From Verrucomicrobiota bacterium (GTDB lineage: Bacteria > Verrucomicrobiota > Verrucomicrobiia > Chthoniobacterales > Chthoniobacteraceae), in NCBI GenBank assembly GCA_003402745.1, contig QQND01000027.1, forward strand, positions 1 through 35,080: a stretch of 35,080 nucleotides of DNA, written 5' to 3'. This document shows, one piece after another, positions 1-8,015 of the stretch. The notes beneath the pieces were generated by a model. That model had not been told where the DNA came from, ran no database searches, and worked only from the letters and a program-made list of their open reading frames with translations. Every line of letters starts with the position of its first letter. Position 1 is the stretch's first letter. The translations under genes and the position numbers were made by a program.

Positions 1-64
1 CAGTGACTGCTAAGGGCCGTCATATCGACGTCCTTAAATTCGTGAATTCACCTGTGGCGTGCGA

Positions 65-154
65 CTAGGCACCGGAGCCTTCGTTTTTGGAAGCCCACCA
101 GATGGAACCGAAAAGAAGTGATAAAACCACGAAGAGCGCGCCTGAGCTAAGCAT
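65..154 (-). CDS. Possible 29-residue single-pass membrane peptide
   Basis: A short open frame begins at an ATG and encodes 29 residues. A hydrophobic stretch (residues 6-21, ending in a Trp-Trp pair) is followed by a short polar tail (SKNEGSGA). This fits one membrane helix with a hydrophilic end, as in small accessory subunits of transporters or oxidases, but I cannot assign a family. It lies 110 bp downstream of the Nudix gene on the same strand. No clear Shine-Dalgarno sequence precedes it and the frame is closed by a stop nine codons upstream, so the start is constrained. It could be chance coding; the evidence is only the hydrophobicity pattern and position. Confidence 0.35.
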   Translation of the reverse strand: MLSSGALFVVLSLLFGSIWWASKNEGSGA

Positions 155-264
155 AAAGTCTGGCTGGGTTTGCCCAATTCAGAGAGCCAGGTCAATGGTT
201 TTTGTAATTAACAACAAAAAACATTAGACAGCCAAGGCCTGGGGTCTTTTTCAAACAACGAAAA

Positions 265-729
265 TCAGGGCAGGTTGATCCAGAGCAAGTCCGCGAACAC
301 GCTCCGGTACATAGAGCGTTTCATGGGGGGGAGCCACTTCAGGTCGAAGGTCTCGGGTAAAATCCAGCGGTAGCTCTGGAATTCCGGGTGGGGCATGTCC
401 AAGCAGATGGCGTCCTCGGGTCCGTGGTAGTGGACGAGGAAAAAATGCTGGTCCTTGCCGTTATAACCCTTCACGACGGCGCCTTCAAAATCGTAGCGGT
501 AGGGGCCCTTTTGGTTCCGGACTTCGGTTTGTTCAGGGGTCACGCCGATTTCCTCGTATAATTCGCGGGCGAGTGCACCTTCCAGGGTTTCCCCGGGATC
601 GACGCCGCCCTGAGGGAATTGCCAGGCGCCGCGTTTGCCCAGTCGTTCGCAGATCAGGATCCGGCCATGGGGATCGCGGAGAATACCAGCGACATTGAGT
701 CGGTAGCGAGGCAGGGGGGAAGGAGGCAT
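265..729 (-). CDS. Nudix hydrolase, RppH-like (RNA pyrophosphohydrolase)
   Basis: A 154-residue Nudix protein. The Nudix box spans residues 41-63 and is complete: Gly41, Glu47, then Arg55-Glu56-Leu57 and Glu59-Glu60 with Gly62, the Mg2+-binding helix. The run WQFPQGG (36-42) just before it, and the overall length, are typical of RppH/Ap4A hydrolases that remove pyrophosphate from 5'-triphosphate RNA or cleave dinucleoside polyphosphates. The protein should be cytoplasmic. It starts 11 bp after the stop of the topoisomerase gene on the same strand, so the two are probably cotranscribed. RppH function is inferred from family resemblance. A dinucleoside polyphosphate hydrolase role is the main alternative. 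Confidence 0.88.
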   Translation of the reverse strand: MPPSPLPRYRLNVAGILRDPHGRILICERLGKRGAWQFPQGGVDPGETLEGALARELYEEIGVTPEQTEVRNQKGPYRYDFEGAVVKGYNGKDQHFFLVHYHGPEDAICLDMPHPEFQSYRWILPETFDLKWLPPMKRSMYRSVFADLLWINLP

Positions 730-740
730 GAAAATGAAGG

Positions 741-3242
741 TTACTCGTCGGGCGGGAGGACCTTTGTTTTGGTAGCCGCCGCTTTCTTAGGAACTTTAGC
801 AGGTCTTGGCTCAAATTCGAAGCTAACTTTGTCTCCATCGAGTTTTAAAAACGCGGAAAACGGGCGTCCCTTTTTTGAGATGAACCGGCGCAGCAGGTCG
901 GTTTTGCCGGTGGTGCAAAGTTTGACGGCCTGCTCCGGGGCGATGGCCTGCTGGAGGATCGTACGGCCCATCCTGAACTTGCACGCCTTGGAGGGGGCGT
1001 GTTCGCATAAAAAGGCGGTGTCGGTGGAGACGACCTGTCCTTTGTGGCACAGGGGGCAGAGCGCGAGGCGGGGGGCCTCAGAGAGGTCCATGTTTGCCCC
1101 TTCGGCATCTGCTTTTTCAAAGTCAAAGCGCTGCTTCCACTCGCTGGACTCGTCCAGATGGACGTGGGCGGCGAAGGCGCGGCCCATTTTTGAGCGAAAG
1201 CCTTCCAAAGGGCCAACTTTCCCGGAGGACAAGAGGGTGATGACTTCCTCTCGTTCCAGTTCGCGGGCCGCCATTGTTTTCCAGACGGCGAGTTTGCAGC
1301 CTTCACATTCGTACATGCGGAAACTTTCCTTCAGTCCCTGGTGACTGCAGCGCGGGCAGGTGGCGTCGATCGGTTTGAAGAGGCCGGAGACTTCCTTGCC
1401 CATGCCGGCTCTGACTTTTTCCACCAGTTCTTTGGTGAGGGAGCCAATCTGCCCCATAAAATCGGCGCGTGACAACTGGCCGCGTTCCATCTGGCGCAGG
1501 CGGAACTCCCAGTCGCCGGTGAGCTCGGGTTTGGTGAGGGCCTCGGCGTGGAGGTCGCGCAGGAGGGTGATGAGGGACATCCCCTTAGCGGTGGCCACGA
1601 GGTCGCGGCCCTGCCTGAGGATGTAGCCTTCGGTGAGCAACCCTTCGATGACCTGGGCGCGGGTCGCTGGGGTGCCGAGGCCGCGCTCGCTCATGGCCTC
1701 GCGCAGTTCCTCGTCGTCGACGAGTTTGCCAGCGCCTTCCATGGCTGAGAGCAGCGTGCCTTCGTTGAAACGGGCAGGAGGCTTGGTTTCCGACTCTTTG
1801 GCCTCCACGTGGAGGGTTTTAGCGGTTTCGCCGGCCTTTATGGCCACGATGGATTTTTCGGACTCATCTTCAGATTCAGCCTGCTTGCCATAGACGGCCA
1901 GCCAGCCCGGGTCGACGATGACTTTGCCATCGGTCTTGAAGGCTTCCCCTTCCACGCGTGTGATGCGAGTGGTGATTTCAAACTGCGCGGCTGGAAAAAA
2001 CACGGCGATAAAGCGGCGCGTGACGAGGTCAAAAATGCGCTGTTCTTTGTCGTCCAAGGTTTTTGGAATCGTGCCCGTGGGGACGATTGCAAAGTGGTCA
2101 CTGACTTTGGCGTTGTTAAAAATGCGTTTGTTGGGGCGTACCCACCCCTGGGCGAGCGCCTTGTTGGCGTGCACGGAAAGGACCGGATCCTTGATGGAGT
2201 CGAGGGCGTGCTGGGCTGTCGCGATGTGGTCTTCGGGCAGGAAGCGGGAGTCTGTTCTGGGATAGGTGAGTGCCTTGTGTTTTTCGTACAGGGCTTGTGC
2301 GATCTGGAGGGTCATGCGGGCGGGGAACCCGAAGCGCTGGTTGGCTTCCCTCTGGAGGGTGGTCAAATCATAGAGGAGCGGAGGGGCCTGGGTGGTTGGT
2401 TTTTTTTCCTCTTGGATTTCCCCGGGTTTGCCCTGGCATTTGGCCACAAGGGCCTCGGCACTCGCCTTGTCCCAAAGGCGCTCGGCTTTGGCGTCTTCTT
2501 CGGCCGTCTTTTTCTTGAAACTCGGGTCGAACCACCTCCCCCGGTAGGAGCCAGCGACCACGCCGAAATCGGCAAACACTTCAAAATAAGTTTTTGCTTT
2601 GAAGGCGCGGATTTTTTCTTCCCGCTCGACGATGATGGCCAGCGTCGGGGTTTGGACGCGCCCGGCGGTGGTTTTATGGAAACCGCCATCGGCGGAGTTC
2701 AGGGCTGTGAGGGCGCGGGTGGCGTTGATGCCCACCAACCAGTCGGCTTCGGAGCGGCTGATGGCGGCGTCGGAGAGGGGGAGCATTTCCTCGTCGGAGC
2801 GCAGTTTGGAGAAAGCGGTGCGGACGGCGTCCGGGGTCATGGACTGGAGCCAGAGGCGGCTCATGGGTTTTTTGACACCCGAGGCGCGCACGATGTTGCG
2901 GAAAATCAACTCGCCCTCGCGGCCGGCGTCGCAGGCGTTGACGATGGCGGTGATGTCTTTGCGTTTGAGCAGTTTTTTGAGCACGGCCAGGCGGGCTGCG
3001 TTCCTTTCAATGGGAACGAGGTCGAAGTGAGGAGGGATCGAGGGGAGGTTTTCGATTTTCCACTTGCCCCGTGCAGGTTCTGAGCCCTCAGGGGGGGCGA
3101 TCTCCAAGAGGTGACCCACGGCGGAGGAGATCACCAGGGAATCGTTTTCAAAATAATCGCCGTTGCGCTCGAGCTTGCCCAGAACGCGCGCCAGATCCTG
3201 CGCGACGCTGGGTTTTTCGGCGATAATGAGGGTCTTGGACAT
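741..3242 (-). CDS. topB: DNA topoisomerase III (type IA)
   Basis: An 833-residue type IA topoisomerase. The TOPRIM domain lies at the N-terminus: IIAEKPS at 6-12 with Glu9, and the acidic cluster CDAGREGE at 104-111. The catalytic tyrosine is Tyr327 in YPRTDS, which forms the 5'-phosphotyrosine intermediate. SDHFAIVPTG (381-390) and GLGTPATR (521-528) are further family motifs. The C-terminal part is longer than in E. coli TopB (653 residues) and contains two Cys4-like clusters, C629/C632/C646/C649 and C729/C732/C746/C754, probably zinc ribbons. The enzyme relaxes and decatenates single-stranded regions of DNA. It lies downstream of the TPR gene (94 bp) and directly upstream of the Nudix gene. 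The start is MSKTLIIAEKPS, the canonical N-terminus. Confidence 0.95.
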   Translation of the reverse strand: MSKTLIIAEKPSVAQDLARVLGKLERNGDYFENDSLVISSAVGHLLEIAPPEGSEPARGKWKIENLPSIPPHFDLVPIERNAARLAVLKKLLKRKDITAIVNACDAGREGELIFRNIVRASGVKKPMSRLWLQSMTPDAVRTAFSKLRSDEEMLPLSDAAISRSEADWLVGINATRALTALNSADGGFHKTTAGRVQTPTLAIIVEREEKIRAFKAKTYFEVFADFGVVAGSYRGRWFDPSFKKKTAEEDAKAERLWDKASAEALVAKCQGKPGEIQEEKKPTTQAPPLLYDLTTLQREANQRFGFPARMTLQIAQALYEKHKALTYPRTDSRFLPEDHIATAQHALDSIKDPVLSVHANKALAQGWVRPNKRIFNNAKVSDHFAIVPTGTIPKTLDDKEQRIFDLVTRRFIAVFFPAAQFEITTRITRVEGEAFKTDGKVIVDPGWLAVYGKQAESEDESEKSIVAIKAGETAKTLHVEAKESETKPPARFNEGTLLSAMEGAGKLVDDEELREAMSERGLGTPATRAQVIEGLLTEGYILRQGRDLVATAKGMSLITLLRDLHAEALTKPELTGDWEFRLRQMERGQLSRADFMGQIGSLTKELVEKVRAGMGKEVSGLFKPIDATCPRCSHQGLKESFRMYECEGCKLAVWKTMAARELEREEVITLLSSGKVGPLEGFRSKMGRAFAAHVHLDESSEWKQRFDFEKADAEGANMDLSEAPRLALCPLCHKGQVVSTDTAFLCEHAPSKACKFRMGRTILQQAIAPEQAVKLCTTGKTDLLRRFISKKGRPFSAFLKLDGDKVSFEFEPRPAKVPKKAAATKTKVLPPDE

Positions 3243-3336
3243 AAAGTTGAGAGGGAGAGGGGCAGATGAGGCGTAAGAGGCGGGGCGCAGAGATCGCCAT
3301 GAAAGCGAACATTAGGCAACCGCCGAATGAGTTAAC

Positions 3337-5175
3337 TCAAGGATTTTGCGTTTGCGGGGTGGGACGAACGCGCTGGAGTCGTTCCTTAACGGATTCGAGG
3401 CCGGGATCCAATTCGAGTGCAGATTCCCAAGCGCTGATGGCTTCAGGCAGGTGGCCCAGTTTTTCCTGCACTTCCCCGAGGTGCTCGTAGACTTCGGGGG
3501 CTTCTTCGCGCCGGATTTTTTCGAGGGCTTTGCGCAATTCTCGCACAGCGGCGGGGAGGTCTCCGCTGCGGTAATACCACCAGCCCAGGCTGTCCAGGTA
3601 GGCGGGATGGTTGGGGCGGAGTCCGAGGGCTTTGCGGATGTAGTTGCCGGCCTCCTCGAGGTTGATATTGCGGTCCACCCACATGAAACCCAGGTAGTTC
3701 AGGGCCTCGGCCGCGGTTTCAGGCGCGAGGGAGATGCTTTTTTTGAGCAGTTTAGCCGCTTGTTCCAGCATTCCTGCGCGCTCCGCCGCCGCCCCATAGG
3801 TGAGGTAGAAGGAGGCGTCCAGAGCCTCGGAGCGGTCTTTGGAGAATTCCTGTTCCGCCGCCTCGAAGGCCTGGATGGATTCCTGGTGGCGCTTGGCTTC
3901 GCCGAGTGCGACGGCCAGAAGCATGGTGAGTCCGGGGGCCTCTGGAAAGAGGGAGCGGGCCTTGAGGGCCGTTTCTGCAGCTTCATCTCCGCGTTTGAGC
4001 CGGAGTTGGAGCTGGATGAGGCGCACGTGATCCTCCATTTTCGAGCCGCCTGCGTCTAGGGCCAGTCGGAAATGCCCCAAGGCTGCGATCAGTTGGCCCT
4101 GCCGCAAATAAAGCTCGCCCGCCAGTTCCCGGGGGTCAGCGGCGGAAGGGTTCTCCTTGATTAATTCCTCCAGCAAATCGAGGGCGGCGTCGGGTTGTTC
4201 GTTCAGAACGAGGGCCCTTGCCCATTTTTGGCCGATCGGCAGAGAATGGGCTTTGTTTTCCTGGAGATGCAGGCTGTTCGCCCGGTCGTAAAAGCGGCAG
4301 GCCTCTGCGTACTGTTGGGTGAGGGTAAAATGGTCGGCCGCCCGCTGGAGGCAGAGGGGGTCGTTGGGCTCCAAGTCCAGCGCCTTGCGGTAAAGGGCGT
4401 TGACGCGCTCCAGTTGGGTCTTTCCCGGGGGCGTGCCACGCAGGGAGAGGGCGTTGCGGAAAAGGTCGCCTGCGCGCAGCCAGAAATTCACGTCCGTTCT
4501 GGAGAGGGCGAGTGTCCTGCGCAGCGTTTCCTCCAAGCGTTGCGTCAGACGGGCAGAGGCGCAGACCTCAACGAGGGTGGAGATGGCCGTGAAGTCCCCG
4601 GGGGCCAGTTTGTAGGCGCGCTCCGCATAGGTGAGGGCCGAATCAGGCTGGCGAAGTGAGGTGAGGTAAATCCGTGCCAGTTCGACAGCAGGCCCCAGTT
4701 CCTTGGGCGCAGCCTGGTGCGTGGTTTTTAAAAGCCTGACTGCCTCCTCTGTCTTCTTTTGTTGGAGCAAGTCGGCGGCGATCCGCGAAGCCAAGCGCGC
4801 GTTGCTTGGGTCCAGTTCCAGTGCTTTGTTGAAGAGCGAGGAAGCTCTTTCCGAGTCTTCCTGGGCCTCAGCAATCACCGCCAGGGCGAAATGAACGTAG
4901 GCCTCTGAGAGAACGTCCCGCTCCGGGGCGTTCAGGAGGTCTGGAGCGGGGACAGAGTTTGGGGAAGGGTAAGGGTCGGCATAAAGCGGCCCCGGAAGCA
5001 AAGCATCCGAGGCAACAACTTTAGGAGGAGCCGCTGGGGCAGCGGTAGATGGCAGCGTTTTGGAACCGGACTTGGCCGCGTCCAAGCGGCACGGGAGCAA
5101 ACAACACGCAAGAAGCGATGCTGAAAGGGCGTACCGCAGGCCGGGCAGGACTGTTGCCGTATTGGAACGGTCCAT
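3337..5175 (-). CDS. Exported tetratricopeptide-repeat protein
   Basis: A 612-residue protein. Residues 1-34 look like a secretion signal: charged start, then a hydrophobic stretch with LLACCLLPC. The LLAC at 21-24 could be a weak lipobox, so a lipoprotein anchored at Cys24 is possible. A Pro/Ala-rich linker follows. From about residue 70 to the end there are many TPR units with the usual spacing, for example ALELDPSNARLASRIAADLL and YRKALDLEPNDPLCLQRAAD. TPR arrays bind other proteins or peptides. This one is probably periplasmic or outer-membrane associated, but no partner can be named. It sits 15 bp after the mS38-like mini-gene and upstream of topB on the same strand. A role in envelope assembly is only a guess. 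Confidence 0.88.
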   Translation of the reverse strand: MDRSNTATVLPGLRYALSASLLACCLLPCRLDAAKSGSKTLPSTAAPAAPPKVVASDALLPGPLYADPYPSPNSVPAPDLLNAPERDVLSEAYVHFALAVIAEAQEDSERASSLFNKALELDPSNARLASRIAADLLQQKKTEEAVRLLKTTHQAAPKELGPAVELARIYLTSLRQPDSALTYAERAYKLAPGDFTAISTLVEVCASARLTQRLEETLRRTLALSRTDVNFWLRAGDLFRNALSLRGTPPGKTQLERVNALYRKALDLEPNDPLCLQRAADHFTLTQQYAEACRFYDRANSLHLQENKAHSLPIGQKWARALVLNEQPDAALDLLEELIKENPSAADPRELAGELYLRQGQLIAALGHFRLALDAGGSKMEDHVRLIQLQLRLKRGDEAAETALKARSLFPEAPGLTMLLAVALGEAKRHQESIQAFEAAEQEFSKDRSEALDASFYLTYGAAAERAGMLEQAAKLLKKSISLAPETAAEALNYLGFMWVDRNINLEEAGNYIRKALGLRPNHPAYLDSLGWWYYRSGDLPAAVRELRKALEKIRREEAPEVYEHLGEVQEKLGHLPEAISAWESALELDPGLESVKERLQRVRPTPQTQNP

Positions 5176-5190
5176 ACGCCGGGACGCAAA

Positions 5191-5295
5191 CTAGCTCTTG
5201 TAGCGCAAACGCTTCTTGTGGCGGTTTTCTTTCATCCGCTTTTTGCGCTTATGTTTTGCGATCTTTGTTTTACGTCTCTTTTTTAGGGAACCCAT
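5191..5295 (-). CDS. AURKAIP1/COX24 domain mini-protein (mS38-like, putative ribosomal protein)
   Basis: A 34-residue, extremely basic protein starting MGSLKKRRKTKIAKHKRKK and ending HKKRLRYKS; about 60% of residues are Lys, Arg or His. It resembles the AURKAIP1/COX24 domain known from mitochondrial ribosomal protein mS38 and from small proteins of some bacterial phyla. The pattern of basic blocks with an internal KHKRKKR..K.NRHKKR motif fits that family. By analogy it would bind the small ribosomal subunit near the decoding region, which is an inference. The 90 bp upstream have no Shine-Dalgarno sequence and become A/T-rich near the ATG. The gene ends 15 bp before the TPR gene. It is easily missed because of its length. 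Confidence 0.82.
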   Translation of the reverse strand: MGSLKKRRKTKIAKHKRKKRMKENRHKKRLRYKS

Positions 5296-5385
5296 GTGAA
5301 ATAATTTGCTAGCGTTGAGGGGGCGGGAGGCAACCAAGAATCAGGCAACGTTGCAACCTTTAAATTCAAGTTGAGCTGATTTGTT

Positions 5386-6267
5386 TTAGTGCACAAGCTT
5401 GTTTAAGGGGTATTCGATGATGCCTTCGGCGCCCAATTCCTTCAGGAGCGGGATGATTTCGCGCACCACTTTCTCGGCGATGACCGTTTCTACCGCAATC
5501 CATCCTTTTTGAGCCAAGTGAGAGACCGTGGGGTTGCGTAGTGAGGGCAACGCCTCGAGCAAGGCGTCCAACTGCGCCTCTGGAAGATTCATTTTGAGCC
5601 CCACATTGTCTCGGGCGGCGAAGGCGCTTTTGAGCAGCAAGACGAGTTTGTCTAGTTTGGCCTTTTTCCAGGGGTCTTGGTAGGCTGTTTTGTTTGCGAT
5701 GAACTGAGGGGAGGATTCCAGGATGGTCTCTAAGATGCGGAGTTTGTTTGCCCTCAGCGAGGAACCCGTTTCCGTGACATCCACGATGGCGTCCACGAGG
5801 TCGGGGACCTTGACTTCGGTGGCACCCCAGGAGAATTCGACGACGGCTTCAACGCCGTGGCCGGCGAGATAACGTTTTGTCAGCTCCACCGCTTCGGTGG
5901 CGATGACCTTGCCCTGAAGGTCTTTAACGCTGCGAATTGGGGACTCCTCTGGCACGGCAACCACCCAGCGGGTGGGTTGGGCGCTTGTTTTTGAAAAAGT
6001 CATTTGGGCCAGGACTTCCACATCGGAGCCGTTGTTGTAAACCCAGTCCAAACCGGTCAACCCGCAGTCGAGAAAACCGTGCTCCACGTAGCGGCTGATT
6101 TCCTGCGCGCGCAGGAGCCGGATGACCAGCTCTGGGTCGTCGACGGAAGGTTTGTAGGAGCGGCTTGCGCCGGAAATGGTGAAACCCGCCTTCGCAAACA
6201 GGGCAAAGGTGGGTTCTTGTAGGGAGCCGGTCGGCAAGCCGATTCGGAGGACACTGGGTTCACTCAT
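5386..6267 (-). CDS. hisG: ATP phosphoribosyltransferase, long form
   Basis: This is the first enzyme of histidine synthesis, condensing ATP with PRPP. The protein has 293 residues. [21 protein letters not shown] near the N-terminus and the PRPP-binding loop [14 protein letters not shown] (163-176) identify HisG. Residues after about 218 form the extra C-terminal domain of the long form (HisG_L), which binds histidine for feedback inhibition, so no HisZ partner is needed. The start ATG gives the expected N-terminus. No other his gene is in the window, so it is separated from the rest of the pathway here. It is divergent from the MqnD-like gene across 183 bp and precedes the mS38-like gene by 90 bp. 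Confidence 0.94.
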   Translation of the reverse strand: MSEPSVLRIGLPTGSLQEPTFALFAKAGFTISGASRSYKPSVDDPELVIRLLRAQEISRYVEHGFLDCGLTGLDWVYNNGSDVEVLAQMTFSKTSAQPTRWVVAVPEESPIRSVKDLQGKVIATEAVELTKRYLAGHGVEAVVEFSWGATEVKVPDLVDAIVDVTETGSSLRANKLRILETILESSPQFIANKTAYQDPWKKAKLDKLVLLLKSAFAARDNVGLKMNLPEAQLDALLEALPSLRNPTVSHLAQKGWIAVETVIAEKVVREIIPLLKELGAEGIIEYPLNKLVH

Positions 6268-6450
6268 AAACGAGGTGGCAAGGTTTTAGGGGAGAGCTGG
6301 CTTTGCGCCAGTAAAAAGAGACTTCCTGGGATTTAATGGCCTCCAACAGCGTGCAGGCGCCTGGCTTGGAGGCTCCGGCGCCGGAATGAATTGGGGATTT
6401 CCTTTGGAATTTTCTTTTGGAACGCTGCGGTTTTGCCCCAGTTTATCAGA

Positions 6451-7314
6451 ATGCCCCGTCACGCCGCCCTTACTCTGGGCCATTCTCCCGACCCCGATGA
6501 TGCCTTCATGTTTTTCGCCCTCGCGGAGAACAAAATCCCCACGCACGGCTGGACCTTTGAGCATACCCTGCAGGACATCCAGACGCTTAATGAACGCGCA
6601 ACGCGCGGAGAACTCGCGATTTCCGCCATATCGATACACGCGTATGCCCACGTTCTGGACAAATATGCTTTGCTGCCCTGCGGCGCAAGTATGGGCGACG
6701 GCTATGGACCGATGCTGGTGGTGCGCGAGGGGGTTTCTTTTCCCTCCGAGAAAGAGGCGTTGGTCTCTTGGCTCAAGGAGCAAATCATTGCGGTTCCCGG
6801 CTTGATGACGAGCGCGTATCTAAGCCTCCAGTTGTTTATGGGAGCGGCCAAACATGTGGTGGTGCCTTTCGACGAGATTTTTAGCGCCGTGGAGTCCGGG
6901 CGGGCGGACGTGGGGCTGATCATTCACGAAGGCCAGCTAACCTACCAGGCGGAGGGCTTTGAGAAAGTTCTCGATCTTGGGGAGTGGTGGAAAAGCGAAA
7001 CCGGACTGCCCCTGCCTCTTGGGGGCAATGTGATTCGCAAGGATTTCACGCCGGCGGAGCGCAGCGAGATCAACGTGATTCTGCGCGAAAGTATCGAGTA
7101 TGGCCTGGCGCACCGGGTTGCGGGTGTGGCGCACTCGATGCCGCTGGCGCGAGGCATGGATGAGGTGCTGGCGGACAAATTCATAGGAATGTACGTCAAC
7201 GGCTACACGCTGGACTATGGGGACGTCGGCCGGCGTGCTATCCGCGAGTTTTTGGGCCGTGCACACAAAGCCGGGTTGATTCCTTCGCCGGTGGAGTTGG
7301 AGTTTGTTGCCTGA
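6451..7314 (+). CDS. MqnD-like menaquinone biosynthesis protein (futalosine pathway)
   Basis: A 287-residue protein with the periplasmic-binding-protein-like fold of MqnA/MqnD. The N-terminal motif GHSPDPDDAFMFF (10-22) matches the SPDPDDAF-type signature of MqnD-family 1,4-dihydroxy-6-naphthoate synthases, which act on cyclic dehypoxanthinyl futalosine. Further features are a GELAISAISIHAYA segment and LIIHEGQLTY in the second lobe. I chose the ATG at 6451 over a TTG 60 bp upstream, because conserved sequence begins right after it and the upstream 20 codons look non-coding. No signal peptide is present, so it is cytoplasmic. It stands alone between two oppositely oriented blocks. MqnA (chorismate dehydratase) is the alternative assignment. 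Confidence 0.82.
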   Translation: MPRHAALTLGHSPDPDDAFMFFALAENKIPTHGWTFEHTLQDIQTLNERATRGELAISAISIHAYAHVLDKYALLPCGASMGDGYGPMLVVREGVSFPSEKEALVSWLKEQIIAVPGLMTSAYLSLQLFMGAAKHVVVPFDEIFSAVESGRADVGLIIHEGQLTYQAEGFEKVLDLGEWWKSETGLPLPLGGNVIRKDFTPAERSEINVILRESIEYGLAHRVAGVAHSMPLARGMDEVLADKFIGMYVNGYTLDYGDVGRRAIREFLGRAHKAGLIPSPVELEFVA

Positions 7315-7338
7315 AGCGGTTGGGGTTTCCGCGGAGTT

Positions 7339-7995
7339 TTAAAGTAATTCGCGGGTGTAGCGGATCGCCACTTCGAGGAGTCGCTCGCCCGTTTCCAGCC
7401 CAAGCTTGTTTCGGATGTTACTGCGGTGGGCCTCCACGGTTTTGAGGCTGAGAGAGAGGCGCGCAGCAATGGCCTCTGAGCTCAGTCCCTGCCCGATGAG
7501 GGAGAGGACCTCGAGTTCGCGGTTGGTGAGGGATTGTATGCCGGGACGTGGCCGGCAGTCGGGGGAGTGCAGGGGGCGCCCGAGCAGAAGGCCGGTGAGC
7601 CTTGGGCTGACGTAGACGCCGCCGGATAGAATATGGTCGAGGGCCTCGAGGATCTTCTGGGCGGCATCGCTTTTCATGATGTAGCCGTGTGCACCGGCCC
7701 TGAGGGAGCGTTCGGCGTAAACCAATTCGTCGTGCATGGAAAGGACGAGGATGCGCAGTTCAGGCACCAATGCGGTCATTTCCCGGATGAGATCCAGCCC
7801 CATGCGTTTGCCAAGGGAGATGTCCAAGACCAGGGCATCTGGTCGGGTGTTTGCCGCCAAGTCCACGGCTTCTCCCCAAGTAGAGGCCTCGCCGCACACC
7901 AGAAAGCGCTCCTCCTCAGAGATGAGGCGACTGACCCCCTGTCGCACGATGGGGTGATCGTCCACGACAAGGATCTGGTATTTGTGGGTGGACAT
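7339..7995 (-). CDS. NarL/FixJ-type response regulator
   Basis: A 218-residue two-domain regulator. The receiver domain (1-125) has the acidic pair Asp12-Asp13, phospho-acceptor Asp58 (LVLDISL), switch Ser86 (VLVLSMHDE) and Lys108 (GYIMKSD). A LuxR-type DNA-binding domain follows from about residue 155, with LTNRELEVLSLIGQG and the recognition helix region SLKTVEAHRSNI. It is the last gene of the glycosylation operon, 20 bp downstream of the histidine kinase, which is its likely phosphodonor. Its receiver is strikingly similar to the receiver fused to the GT2 enzyme at the head of the operon. Target promoters are unknown; the repeats near 14771-14811 are a candidate. Confidence 0.93.
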   Translation of the reverse strand: MSTHKYQILVVDDHPIVRQGVSRLISEEERFLVCGEASTWGEAVDLAANTRPDALVLDISLGKRMGLDLIREMTALVPELRILVLSMHDELVYAERSLRAGAHGYIMKSDAAQKILEALDHILSGGVYVSPRLTGLLLGRPLHSPDCRPRPGIQSLTNRELEVLSLIGQGLSSEAIAARLSLSLKTVEAHRSNIRNKLGLETGERLLEVAIRYTRELL

Positions 7996-8015
7996 CGGAG
8001 TTGAAGGGGAGGCCT

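Noticed and set aside
533..838. Open frame across the junction of the Nudix and topoisomerase genes
   Set aside because: It overlaps both recognised genes in another frame and has no family sequence.
1809..3083. Long open frame antisense to the topoisomerase gene (424 codons), with similar long frames antisense to the ferritin-like gene (21480-23267), the DUF1592 gene (17031-17951) and the sulfatase (25543-26766)
   Set aside because: Each lies wholly or largely opposite a well-recognised gene, has no family motif, and is expected from G/C-rich codon bias on the coding strand.
5345..5354. Perfect 10-bp palindrome GCAACGTTGC in the leader of the mS38-like gene
   Set aside because: Palindromes of this length are expected about once per kilobase by chance, and nothing else supports an operator.
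7316..7340. GCGG...CCGC hairpin followed by TTTT between the converging MqnD-like and regulator genes
   Set aside because: The stem has only four pairs with a nine-base loop, too weak to call a terminator.
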